This document shows, piece after piece, positions 15,198-21,821 of a stretch of DNA of 22,189 nucleotides (position 1 is its first letter; every line of letters starts with the position of its first letter). Below the pieces are notes generated by a model that was not told the origin of the DNA, searched no databases, and worked only from the letters and a program-made list of their open reading frames with translations. The translations under genes were made by a program, and so were the position numbers. The stretch is from positions 1-22,189 of the forward strand of contig JADFRO010000008.1 of the NCBI GenBank assembly GCA_022561255.1. The letters are read 5' to 3'. Source of the stretch: Planctomycetota bacterium (GTDB lineage: Bacteria; Planctomycetota; Phycisphaerae; UBA1845).

Positions 15198-15977
15198 ATG
15201 GATATTCGCAGGTACAACAGCCAAGCTTGGGACGCCCAGGTCGAGCAACACAGCCGCTGGACCGTTCCGGTCAGTTCAGAGGCCATTGCACAAGCGCGCC
15301 GTGGCCAGTGGGAAGTGTTGCTGACGCCCGCGATCCCGGTGCCGCGCGACTGGTTTCCTGATTTGAAGGACTGCGACACGCTCGCGCTAGCATCCGGCGG
15401 CGGACAGCAAGGCCCCGTCCTGGCTGCGGCCGGCGCCCACGTGACCGTCTTCGACAATTCCGCCCGGCAACTCGACCAGGACCGACACGTCGCCAAGCGC
15501 GACAGTCTGACCCTTGCCACCGTCCAGGGGGACATGGCGGATTTAAGCGCGTTCACCGACCGCAGTTTCGATCTGGTCTTCCATCCGTGTGCAAATTGTT
15601 TTACCGAGGACGTCAAGCCCGTCTGGCGCGAGTGCTTCCGTGTCCTCAGGCCTGGCGGCGTATTGCTGGCTGGCTTCCCAAATCCGGCGATGTTCATCTT
15701 CGATTCCGCCCAGCTCGAACAGGGCACATTCATCATTCGCCATCGGCTACCCTATTCAGAACTGACCGACATCACGCCCGACCAGCGCCAAGCGCTCATG
15801 GCCAAGTCCGAACCGTTGATGTTTGGCCACACGCTCGACGATCAGATCGGAGGACAACTGGCGGCGGGGTTCGTCCTAACCGGGTTGTTCGAGGACAGCG
15901 ATCCAGACAATGCGTTGAGCCGGCACATGCCGACGTACATCGCGACCCGCGCGCTGAAACCACCGAGTTCTCGTTGA
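15198..15977 (+). CDS. Class I SAM-dependent methyltransferase (Methyltransf_11-like)
   Basis: The 259-residue protein has the Rossmann-type methyltransferase signature: motif I at about 65-72 (ALASGGGQQG), the acidic end of strand 2 (VTVFDNS, about 82-88), a GDMADL motif at about 111-116, then FDLVFHP, and FRVLRPGGVLLAGF at about 147-160. This is the SmtA/UbiE-like small-molecule or unassigned methyltransferase group; the substrate cannot be read from the sequence. The start is ATG 15198. No Shine-Dalgarno is within range, and TATTCT just upstream suggests a leaderless mRNA. It stands alone between arcA (same strand, 281 bp upstream, with a REP-like hairpin between) and the convergent arcC. 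A link to arginine metabolism is not shown by the sequence. Confidence 0.85.
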   Translation: MDIRRYNSQAWDAQVEQHSRWTVPVSSEAIAQARRGQWEVLLTPAIPVPRDWFPDLKDCDTLALASGGGQQGPVLAAAGAHVTVFDNSARQLDQDRHVAKRDSLTLATVQGDMADLSAFTDRSFDLVFHPCANCFTEDVKPVWRECFRVLRPGGVLLAGFPNPAMFIFDSAQLEQGTFIIRHRLPYSELTDITPDQRQALMAKSEPLMFGHTLDDQIGGQLAAGFVLTGLFEDSDPDNALSRHMPTYIATRALKPPSSR

Positions 15978-16065
15978 CGACGGTGTGGCCGCGGTCAATG
16001 ACTACAACGAAGCGTTGATCAATCGAGGCATGTCCGTTCATCGCGCACGACCGCGCGAGCCGAGC

Positions 16066-17025
16066 TTAGTTCTTCGTGACGTGCGTCCCGACTTTACCGG
16101 CGACAGCCTCGGCCGCCCGCTCGAGCGGCCCGATGATCACCCGGGCGCCAGGCTTGTCCGTCGCGTTAAGAAAATCGATCGCCCCTTGCACCTTGGGCCC
16201 CATCGTCCCAGCGGGAAACTGCCCCTCGGCCAACCATTTTTCGGCCTGAGCGACCGACATCGTTTCGATCGGTCGTTCGTCCGACCGCCCGAAGTTCAGC
16301 GCGACGTGGTCCACATTCGTGAGAATCATCATCACGTCGGCATCGATCGCCAGCGCGAGCACGGCACTGACGAGAACCTTATCGATCACGGCGCGCACGC
16401 CGAACAGCCCTTTTTTCGGATCGTCCGCCACTGGAATTCCCCCGCCGCCACAGACCACAAGAACGTCGCCCGCCTCGACCGACCGCCGAATGTTGTCGAT
16501 CTCAATGATTCGTCGCGGCTGCGGTGACGGAACAACACGTCGATACGTTCCCGGAGACACTTCCTTCGTCTGCCAACCCTCCTCGCGCGCGAGACGCTTG
16601 GCATCGTCGATGGTCAACATGCGTCCGATCGGCTTGCTCGGGTTGACAAAGGACGGATCGTCGCGATCCACCAGCACCGTCGTCACGATGGCTGTGACCG
16701 TGCGATCCAAGCCGCGAGCGGTCAACTCGTTCGTAACCGTCTGCGCAATCATGTAGCCCATGCCGCCTTGGACGTGCGCCACCGCGACCTCCATCGGCAA
16801 GGGATAGATGACGCCCGATGCAGCCAGGTTACGCAGTAGAAAATTGCCGATCTGCGGTCCGTTTCCGTGTGTGATGACGAGTTGATGGCCCTGCTCGATG
16901 AGCGTTGCGAGGGCACCGGCGGTCGCGTGCGAGTTCGCGAACTGCTGGTCGACGTTGCCCTCCTCGTCCGGTCGGGAAATGGCATTCCCTCCGAGCGCGA
17001 CCACGATACGTAGCTTTTCAGTCAT
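16066..17025 (-). CDS. arcC: Carbamate kinase
   Basis: The enzyme transfers phosphate between carbamoyl phosphate and ADP, yielding ATP, ammonia and carbon dioxide; it is the energy-yielding last step of the ADI pathway. The 319-residue protein begins TEKLRIVVALGGNAI and contains THGNGPQIGNFLLRN, HVQGGMGYMIAQ, VLVVCGGGGIPV and MMILTNVDHVALNFG, the typical amino-acid-kinase-fold carbamate kinase signatures, at normal family length. I chose ATG at 17025, with GGAA 5-6 nt upstream, over the ATG four codons earlier that has no ribosome binding site. The LigD-type phosphoesterase gene lies upstream on the same strand, separated by a large hairpin (17043-17088). It is convergent with the methyltransferase gene. 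Confidence 0.95.
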   Translation of the reverse strand: MTEKLRIVVALGGNAISRPDEEGNVDQQFANSHATAGALATLIEQGHQLVITHGNGPQIGNFLLRNLAASGVIYPLPMEVAVAHVQGGMGYMIAQTVTNELTARGLDRTVTAIVTTVLVDRDDPSFVNPSKPIGRMLTIDDAKRLAREEGWQTKEVSPGTYRRVVPSPQPRRIIEIDNIRRSVEAGDVLVVCGGGGIPVADDPKKGLFGVRAVIDKVLVSAVLALAIDADVMMILTNVDHVALNFGRSDERPIETMSVAQAEKWLAEGQFPAGTMGPKVQGAIDFLNATDKPGARVIIGPLERAAEAVAGKVGTHVTKN

Positions 17026-17042
17026 ACCGTTCCACATAGTTT

Positions 17043-17088
17043 TAGCGGGCGCGGCCGCGAAGGACTCCGGCGCCCGGAGTGCCCGCTA
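17043..17088. repeat. Large imperfect palindrome upstream of arcC
   Basis: TAGCGGGC (17043-17050) pairs with GCCCGCTA (17081-17088). Inside it ACTCCGG (17064-17070) pairs with CCGGAGT (17074-17080) over CGC, so the two stems stack with one 13-nt bulge that itself contains the palindrome GCGGCCGC. It looks like a REP-type intergenic element; without a T-tract it is not a standard terminator. It sits between the phosphoesterase gene and arcC. Confidence 0.65.
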
Positions 17089-17131
17089 CACGCCACTTAT
17101 CGACGCGTCCACCCGGGGTCATGCAATCGCC

Positions 17132-17491
17132 TTACACGCCAGTCGGCGCGAACGTCCAGCTACCGCTGGGGTTTCGCCGAAGTGAAAACGACCCGGCCAT
17201 TCGCCCACCGCTCAGGCGAAAGCAACAGCTCTCGCCTGTGATTTCTTCAATTTCAACACCGCCCGAGTCAATTCTTCTCACATCCCCGCGATCCTCTCCA
17301 ACCGGTCCTTCGTACTCCAGATAGGCCTTTCGATGGTCACGAATCCGCCGGGCGGTGATCGGCAGACAATCGGTTCCACGCGGTTCGGCTAGGAGTTGCC
17401 ACGTGAGTAAAACGTCGCCGTGCTCGAGCATCATATCCCAGTGCTCGCCACCGTCGACACGGTGGTGTAGAATGACAAAGCGCTTCGACAT
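17132..17491 (-). CDS. Stand-alone LigD-type 3'-phosphoesterase domain protein
   Basis: The 119-residue protein resembles the phosphoesterase (PE) domain of bacterial DNA ligase D, which trims 3'-phosphate or 3'-ribonucleotide ends during non-homologous end joining. Numbering from ATG 17491: RFVILHHRVDGGEHWDMMLE (4-23) matches the HH...HYDFRLE metal-binding segment with His17 and Asp19, WQLL follows, and IRDHRKAYLEYEG (50-62) with His53 matches the EDHPLEY segment. The known metal and catalytic ligands therefore appear present. There is no polymerase or ligase domain attached, and no ku or ligase gene nearby. An ATG four codons upstream (17503) is also possible and would give a nearly leaderless message from the promoter candidate at 17515-17544. 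arcC is downstream on the same strand. Confidence 0.75.
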   Translation of the reverse strand: MSKRFVILHHRVDGGEHWDMMLEHGDVLLTWQLLAEPRGTDCLPITARRIRDHRKAYLEYEGPVGEDRGDVRRIDSGGVEIEEITGESCCFRLSGGRMAGSFSLRRNPSGSWTFAPTGV

Positions 17492-17514
17492 TGCAACAGG
17501 CATCTTGATTAAGC

Positions 17515-17544
17515 GCTATAGAGCTCAGAAGCAATGGCCTTCAA
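17515..17544 (-). promoter_or_regulatory. Promoter candidate of the phosphoesterase gene, with -10 shared by a plus-strand -10
   Basis: On the minus strand TTGAAG (17544-17539) is followed after 18 bp by TATAGC (17520-17515), 11 nt before the ATG at 17503. The same TATA reads as TATAGA (17517-17522) on the plus strand, about 50 bp before the lipoprotein start; its plus-strand -35 is poor. The core CTATAG (17516-17521) is a perfect palindrome. Confidence 0.4.
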
Positions 17545-17565
17545 TTTCACGGATGGTCCCGAGGT

Positions 17566-17601
17566 GAACGTCATGAACAACCTGAACGTCATGAACAACC
17601 T
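17566..17601 (+). repeat. 18-bp perfect tandem duplication across the lipoprotein start codon
   Basis: GAACGTCATGAACAACCT occurs twice in direct succession at 17566-17583 and 17584-17601. Each copy carries an in-frame ATG (17573 and 17591), giving the peptide MNNLNVMNNL. The Shine-Dalgarno GAGGT (17561-17565) is 7 nt before the first ATG only. Confidence 0.97.
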
Positions 17602-18310
17602 GCATAAGAACGTCGGATCGCGTCGGCTTTGTGGAGCGCTCGTCCTCGCCGCTACGGTCGCCCTTTCCGGTTGCGGAGCCAATTATCGAGACTTCCGTCG
17701 CGAGGGTCAAGCGGCGGTGCTCCGCCATGACTACGGACCGGCGCAATACATGTTCTCTCAGGCGGAGCGGAAAAAGCCGCGTCGCGTTGCCAACCTCCAC
17801 GACTTGGCTGTCTGCCACGTGATGCTGGCGCGCCAAAAGTTTGAACAGATGAACTCGGCCGCCGCCTTCCGCGAACTCGATCATGCCATCGCGTACTACC
17901 GCCGGGCGATCGATGCGGCGCCGGGACACGAGGCGTCGCTGGAAGGTCTCAACATCGCGCTCGAGCTGAAAGGCCAGTTCGACGAGGCGCTGCGGCAAGC
18001 TCAGTGGGCCGCCGATTTCGTCGGACCATCGGCGAAACAGCAAATCTTCCTTGCGCAAGAGCTGGAGCAACGCGGCGACGACGATGGTGCGCTTCTGCGC
18101 TACCGTCAGGCCGTTGCCATGGAGCCAAGCAACGCTATGCCCCACATCGCCATCGCCAAGTTCCTGATGCGTCATGACAACGACTCGGCTGCGGTCGGTC
18201 ACTTGCAGATCGCCTACCGCCTCGATCCGACGGATCGATGGGTCGTCGACGAACTCGCCGTTCGTAGCGCGATTCCACAGCTTGCCACAGCGACAAGCTC
18301 CACGCCGTAA
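17573..18310 (+). CDS. TPR-containing lipoprotein
   Basis: From ATG 17573 the protein has 245 residues. A basic N-terminus (GSRR), a hydrophobic stretch (GALVLAATVAL) and a lipobox LSGC with Cys34 make a type II signal peptide, so the mature protein should be lipid-anchored in the envelope. About four TPR-like units follow between residues 40 and 225 (ALRQAQWAADFVGPSAKQQI, LEQRGDDDGALLRYRQAVAM, then a unit ending LQIAYRLDPTD). TPR lipoproteins of this type serve as interaction scaffolds in secretion, pilus or outer-membrane assembly; nothing local fixes which. The start is set by GAGGT 7 nt upstream; a second in-frame ATG at 17591 comes from the 18-bp tandem duplication. asnB starts 9 bp past the stop, so the two are probably cotranscribed. 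Confidence 0.85.
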   Translation: MNNLNVMNNLHKNVGSRRLCGALVLAATVALSGCGANYRDFRREGQAAVLRHDYGPAQYMFSQAERKKPRRVANLHDLAVCHVMLARQKFEQMNSAAAFRELDHAIAYYRRAIDAAPGHEASLEGLNIALELKGQFDEALRQAQWAADFVGPSAKQQIFLAQELEQRGDDDGALLRYRQAVAMEPSNAMPHIAIAKFLMRHDNDSAAVGHLQIAYRLDPTDRWVVDELAVRSAIPQLATATSSTP

Positions 18311-18319
18311 CCCCCCGTT

Positions 18320-20227
18320 ATGTGCGGAATTTGCGGTGTGGTTCATTTTGACGGCCGGCCTATCGCACGCGATGCGCTGCTCCGCGCGTGCGAAACTCTT
18401 CGCCATCGCGGCCCCGACCACACCGGCACTTGGATCGACACCGCTTCCAACGGCTGCGTCGGGATCGGCGCGACGCGCCTAGCCGTGCAGGATCCCACGT
18501 CAGCCGGCCACCAGCCGATGCAACGCCACGAAGATCGCTACCATCTCGTCTTCAACGGGGAGATTTACAACTTCAGGCAGTTGCGTCAGGAACTCACGGA
18601 TGCCGGCGAGAACTTCACGACCAACGGCGATACGGAGGTCGTGCTCGCGGCGTGCGTTCATTGGGGAACGGACGCACTACGCCGCTTTAACGGCATGTGG
18701 GCCCTGGCTTTCTACGACACGTCGACGCGAACGGGGTTCCTCTCCCGCGACCGATTCGGAATCAAACCCCTGCTCTACAGCGCGAGCGATCGTACGCTGC
18801 GCTTCGCAAGCGAGCTTGGAGCGTTTAGTGCACTGGGCGATTTCGATCGAACCATCGACGCGGACGCCGTCGTCCAACTCCTTCAGTTTGGCTACATCGC
18901 CCATCCTGCGACGATCTATCAGAACGCGCGTCGACTCGCACCGGGCGAGTTCCTGACCTTCACCTCCGCCGGTGCAGCCGCTCCCCTTGCCTACTACAGC
19001 CTGCCCGGCGTCGCAGGGGGCGGGCAGCCGCTCGACTACGCCGACGCCTGCGCTCAGGTACGGCAACAACTGTCCGACGCCGTCGTTGCTCGGCGCGTTT
19101 CGGACGTCCCGATCGGCGCCTTCCTCTCCGGCGGGCTCGATTCTTCCATCATCGTTTCGCACCTCAGCGCCGTCGCCAGCCGGCCGATTGCAACGTTTTC
19201 CGTGGGTTACGCCGACCAGAAGACGTACGACGAAACCCGCTACGCGCGTATCGTGGCCCAACGATTCGGAACCGACCACCACGAGCTGATCCTCACCGAG
19301 CGCGACGTGCTCGACTCAATACCACACCTTTTGGACCATCTCACCGAGCCCGTCGGGGACAGCTCGATCATCCCAACGGCTCTGCTATCCAAGTTCGCAG
19401 CGCGGTTTGTAACCGTCGCCCTCAGCGGTGACGGTGGCGACGAGTTGTTCGGCGGTTATTGGCGATATCTGGGCCACGATTCGCTCGCCGCCTACCAGCG
19501 CATTCCCTCGCTGATTCGCCGGCTGATCATCGAACCCGTGACGGCCATGATCGGGGCCTCCAAGTCATCGGCGCTTGGAAACCGGGCTCGTCAGTTCCGC
19601 AAGCTGTTGCGAGCGCGCGGCGGCAACGCTTTCGCACGGCACGTCGCATGGTCTCGAATCCTTTCGCCGGAGGCTGAATCGATCTTTCTGGACTCCGCAC
19701 AATCCAGCGATTGCGATTTACGCACGATCTCCATCGCTCGTGAGTTGGCGCGCTCCGCCGACCGCGATGATCCGCTCAACGGAATCCTGGCGTTCGATCT
19801 TCAACACCAACTACCGGCCGACATGCTTCATAAGGTCGACCAAGCCAGCATGATGCACTCACTGGAGGTTCGTGTGCCGTTCCTCGATCCCGCGCTGGTC
19901 GAACCGGTGTCGGCAATGCCCTCACGCTTCAAGATCGATCGCGGACGCCGCAAGGGCCTGCTCATCGACAGCTACCGCAGCCGGCTCCCGGAAGCGATAC
20001 TGGACCGCCCCAAGCAGGGCTTCGAAGTACCGATCGGTGAGTATTTCCGAGGCCCGTTATCGGAGACGTTCCGCGATATCGTCACGCGTGAAGTGGTGGA
20101 ATCGTTCGGGCTGCTCTCTTTCCCGGCGATCGAGCGGGTGTTCGAGGAGCACCGGCGGCGTGAAGGTGAGCACGCCGACGTTCTGTTCGCCCTACTCTCG
20201 CTCTGCTGGTGGCGCCGGCGGGGCTAG
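18320..20227 (+). CDS. asnB: Asparagine synthetase, glutamine-hydrolysing
   Basis: The 635-residue enzyme has both AsnB halves. The N-terminal glutaminase begins at Met-Cys2 (nucleophile, exposed after Met removal) with RHRGPD (28-33), FNGEIYNF (78-85) and SRDRFGIKPL (142-151). The C-terminal synthetase carries the PP-loop SGGLDSS (270-276) and LSGDGGDELFGGY (368-380), then QHQLPADMLHKVDQASM and VRVPFLDP. It makes asparagine (or amidates a related carboxylate) from aspartate, glutamine and ATP. All catalytic residues I can check are intact. Homologues in polysaccharide clusters may act on sugars, but only the TPR lipoprotein gene accompanies this one. ATG 18320 has no evident Shine-Dalgarno; with 9 bp to the upstream stop, translation may be coupled. 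Confidence 0.94.
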   Translation: MCGICGVVHFDGRPIARDALLRACETLRHRGPDHTGTWIDTASNGCVGIGATRLAVQDPTSAGHQPMQRHEDRYHLVFNGEIYNFRQLRQELTDAGENFTTNGDTEVVLAACVHWGTDALRRFNGMWALAFYDTSTRTGFLSRDRFGIKPLLYSASDRTLRFASELGAFSALGDFDRTIDADAVVQLLQFGYIAHPATIYQNARRLAPGEFLTFTSAGAAAPLAYYSLPGVAGGGQPLDYADACAQVRQQLSDAVVARRVSDVPIGAFLSGGLDSSIIVSHLSAVASRPIATFSVGYADQKTYDETRYARIVAQRFGTDHHELILTERDVLDSIPHLLDHLTEPVGDSSIIPTALLSKFAARFVTVALSGDGGDELFGGYWRYLGHDSLAAYQRIPSLIRRLIIEPVTAMIGASKSSALGNRARQFRKLLRARGGNAFARHVAWSRILSPEAESIFLDSAQSSDCDLRTISIARELARSADRDDPLNGILAFDLQHQLPADMLHKVDQASMMHSLEVRVPFLDPALVEPVSAMPSRFKIDRGRRKGLLIDSYRSRLPEAILDRPKQGFEVPIGEYFRGPLSETFRDIVTREVVESFGLLSFPAIERVFEEHRRREGEHADVLFALLSLCWWRRRG

Positions 20228-20245
20228 GCCCACCTCAAATCGGGG

Positions 20246-20273
20246 TTGCAGGGGCGTAGGAGCAGGCTATAAT
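20246..20273 (+). promoter_or_regulatory. Probable sigma-70-type promoter of rpmE
   Basis: TTGCAG (20246-20251), a 16-bp spacer and a perfect TATAAT (20268-20273) lie in the 108-bp gap before rpmE. Transcription would begin near 20280, giving a leader of about 56 nt. The geometry is the same as for the rpmI promoter candidate. Confidence 0.6.
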
Positions 20274-20335
20274 CCGGGGCTCGGCGGTGGGCGCTTGGTC
20301 TGAGGCGGACCCTTGCTCTACAGACAGGTGGAACC

Positions 20336-20587
20336 ATGCGGAAAGACATTCACCCCAAGTACATGGACTGCACGGTTCATTGCGGCTGCGGCGAGACGTG
20401 GCAGACGCGGAGTACCGTCAAGGAACTCAAGATCGAGATCTGCTCCGCGTGCCATCCGTTCTTCAAAGGCGGGAGCGACAAGATCGTCGACACCCTCGGT
20501 CGCATCGAGCGCTTCAACAAAAAGTTCGGCGGCGAATACTTCTCGGGCACGAAGGCGCAAAGGCCCGTCAAGACCAAGCGCCGTTAG
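20336..20587 (+). CDS. rpmE: 50S ribosomal protein L31 (zinc-binding type)
   Basis: The 83-residue protein begins MRKDIHPKYMDCTVHCGCGE and keeps the four zinc-binding cysteines of the C+ form of L31: Cys16, Cys18, Cys36 and Cys39 (ICSACHPFFKG). L31 bridges the ribosomal subunits and can act as a zinc reserve. The C-terminus (GGEYFSGTKAQRPVKTKRR) is a little longer and more basic than in E. coli. It is followed by a terminator-like hairpin and then by prfA, a neighbour order seen in many bacteria. ATG 20336 is the only sensible start. Confidence 0.97.
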   Translation: MRKDIHPKYMDCTVHCGCGETWQTRSTVKELKIEICSACHPFFKGGSDKIVDTLGRIERFNKKFGGEYFSGTKAQRPVKTKRR

Positions 20588-20610
20588 TTACGCTCCAAGA
20601 CGAACCGAAC

Positions 20611-20655
20611 GACCACGTGCAAAGGGCCCCGGATCCGCCCGCCGCGTGGTCTTTT
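20611..20655 (+). terminator. Terminator-like hairpin between rpmE and prfA
   Basis: GACCACG (20611-20617) pairs with CGTGGTC (20645-20651). The 27-nt interior can form a second stem around CGGATCCG, and TTTT then CCGTTT follow. The long loop makes it less certain than the terminator at 11160. Confidence 0.6.
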
Positions 20656-20694
20656 CCGTTTCCTGTTGAGCGCCGCCTGCCGGCTGCGCGCGTT

Positions 20695-20700
20695 TAGAAT
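20695..20700 (+). promoter_or_regulatory. -10-like hexamer immediately before prfA
   Basis: TAGAAT at 20695-20700 ends 8 nt before the prfA ATG at 20709, and no Shine-Dalgarno lies between them. With a terminator upstream, prfA needs its own promoter, and this would give a leaderless mRNA. No -35 stands at the standard distance (TTGAGC at 20666-20671 is 23 bp away). Confidence 0.4.
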
Positions 20701-20708
20701 AGTTCCCG

Positions 20709-21803
20709 ATGGCGCAAACCGTCGACGATCGAATCGTTGCCAAGCTCAGCGAGCTGAGTGATCGCGCCGACGATCTAAACGAACAACTCGCCGATCCGCA
20801 AGTCGCTTCCGATCCGACAAGGACCATAACGATCACCAAAGAGCTTGGTCGACTTCGCCGCCTGGTCGACCCCTTCAAGAAGTTTCGCCAGGTTCGCGAT
20901 CAGCTCGAGGACGCACGGGTGATGGTGGCCGACGCTTCGCAGGATGCGGAGCTTCGACAACTCGCACGGGAGGAGGTCGAAACACTTCAAACTACGCATG
21001 ACGAACTGTTCGAGCAACTCAAAGGCGCGATCGTTAGCGATGACGACGCCGCGATCGAATCGGTCATCATCGAAATCCGTGCGGGCACCGGTGGCGACGA
21101 GGCCGCCCTGTTCGTACGCGACCTCTACGAGATGTACCTCAGGTTCGCGGAAAGACGAAAACTCAAAGTTGAAGTGCTCGATCAGAGCGGGTCGGATTTG
21201 GGCGGGCTCAAGGACGTCACGATGGCCATCCGCGGACCCGACGTGTTTCGCCTGCTCGGATACGAGGGGGGTGGACATCGCGTGCAGCGCGTACCCAAGA
21301 CGGAGACTCAAGGTCGCGTCCATACCTCCGCCGCCACCGTCGCCGTCCTGCCCGAGCCCGAGGAAATCAACATCGAAGTGAACTGGAATCAGGACGTCGA
21401 GGAGTTTGTCTCGCGTGCGGGAGGACCCGGCGGGCAGAACGTCAACAAGGTTTCATCCGCCGTTCGCCTCGTCCACAAGGAAACGAGGATCAGCGTCTCG
21501 ATGCGCGACGACAAAAGCCAGCACAAAAATCGCGCCAAGGCAAGACGCATCCTGATGACGCGCTTGTACGAGCATCAGCAAAACGCCGTCAGCGGCGAAA
21601 GGGACATCGCCAGAAAGTCCATGATCGGCAGCGGAGATCGATCGCAGCGAATCCGGACCTACAACTTCCCTCAAAACAGAGTGACCGACCACCGCATCAA
21701 CCTGGACCTCTACTCGCTCGATCGCGTGATGCAGGGCTACTTGGACGACTTAATCACCGCGCTTCAAGCTTACGACAAAGAGCAGCGGCTGAAGAATCTG
21801 TAA
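20709..21803 (+). CDS. prfA: Peptide chain release factor 1
   Basis: RF1 reads UAA and UAG stop codons and triggers release of the finished protein. The 364-residue product has the coiled N-terminal domain (about 1-105), AGTGGDEAALF near 124-134, and GGHRVQRVPKTETQGRVHTSAA, whose P-x-T tripeptide (PKT) is the stop-codon-reading motif of RF1 rather than the SPF of RF2. The catalytic GGQ is in RAGGPGGQNVNKV, followed by DDKSQHKNRAKA. Length and motifs are normal. The start is ATG 20709; see the -10-like hexamer just upstream. prmC/hemK, which methylates the GGQ glutamine and often follows prfA, is not next: the downstream gene is convergent. Confidence 0.97.
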   Translation: MAQTVDDRIVAKLSELSDRADDLNEQLADPQVASDPTRTITITKELGRLRRLVDPFKKFRQVRDQLEDARVMVADASQDAELRQLAREEVETLQTTHDELFEQLKGAIVSDDDAAIESVIIEIRAGTGGDEAALFVRDLYEMYLRFAERRKLKVEVLDQSGSDLGGLKDVTMAIRGPDVFRLLGYEGGGHRVQRVPKTETQGRVHTSAATVAVLPEPEEINIEVNWNQDVEEFVSRAGGPGGQNVNKVSSAVRLVHKETRISVSMRDDKSQHKNRAKARRILMTRLYEHQQNAVSGERDIARKSMIGSGDRSQRIRTYNFPQNRVTDHRINLDLYSLDRVMQGYLDDLITALQAYDKEQRLKNL

Positions 21804-21821
21804 CCGTAACGCACCGCCCGA

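Noticed and set aside
15978..16065. Short hairpins (for example CGCGC/GCGCG) between the convergent methyltransferase and arcC genes
   Set aside because: Five-bp stems without T-tracts; not enough to call a terminator.
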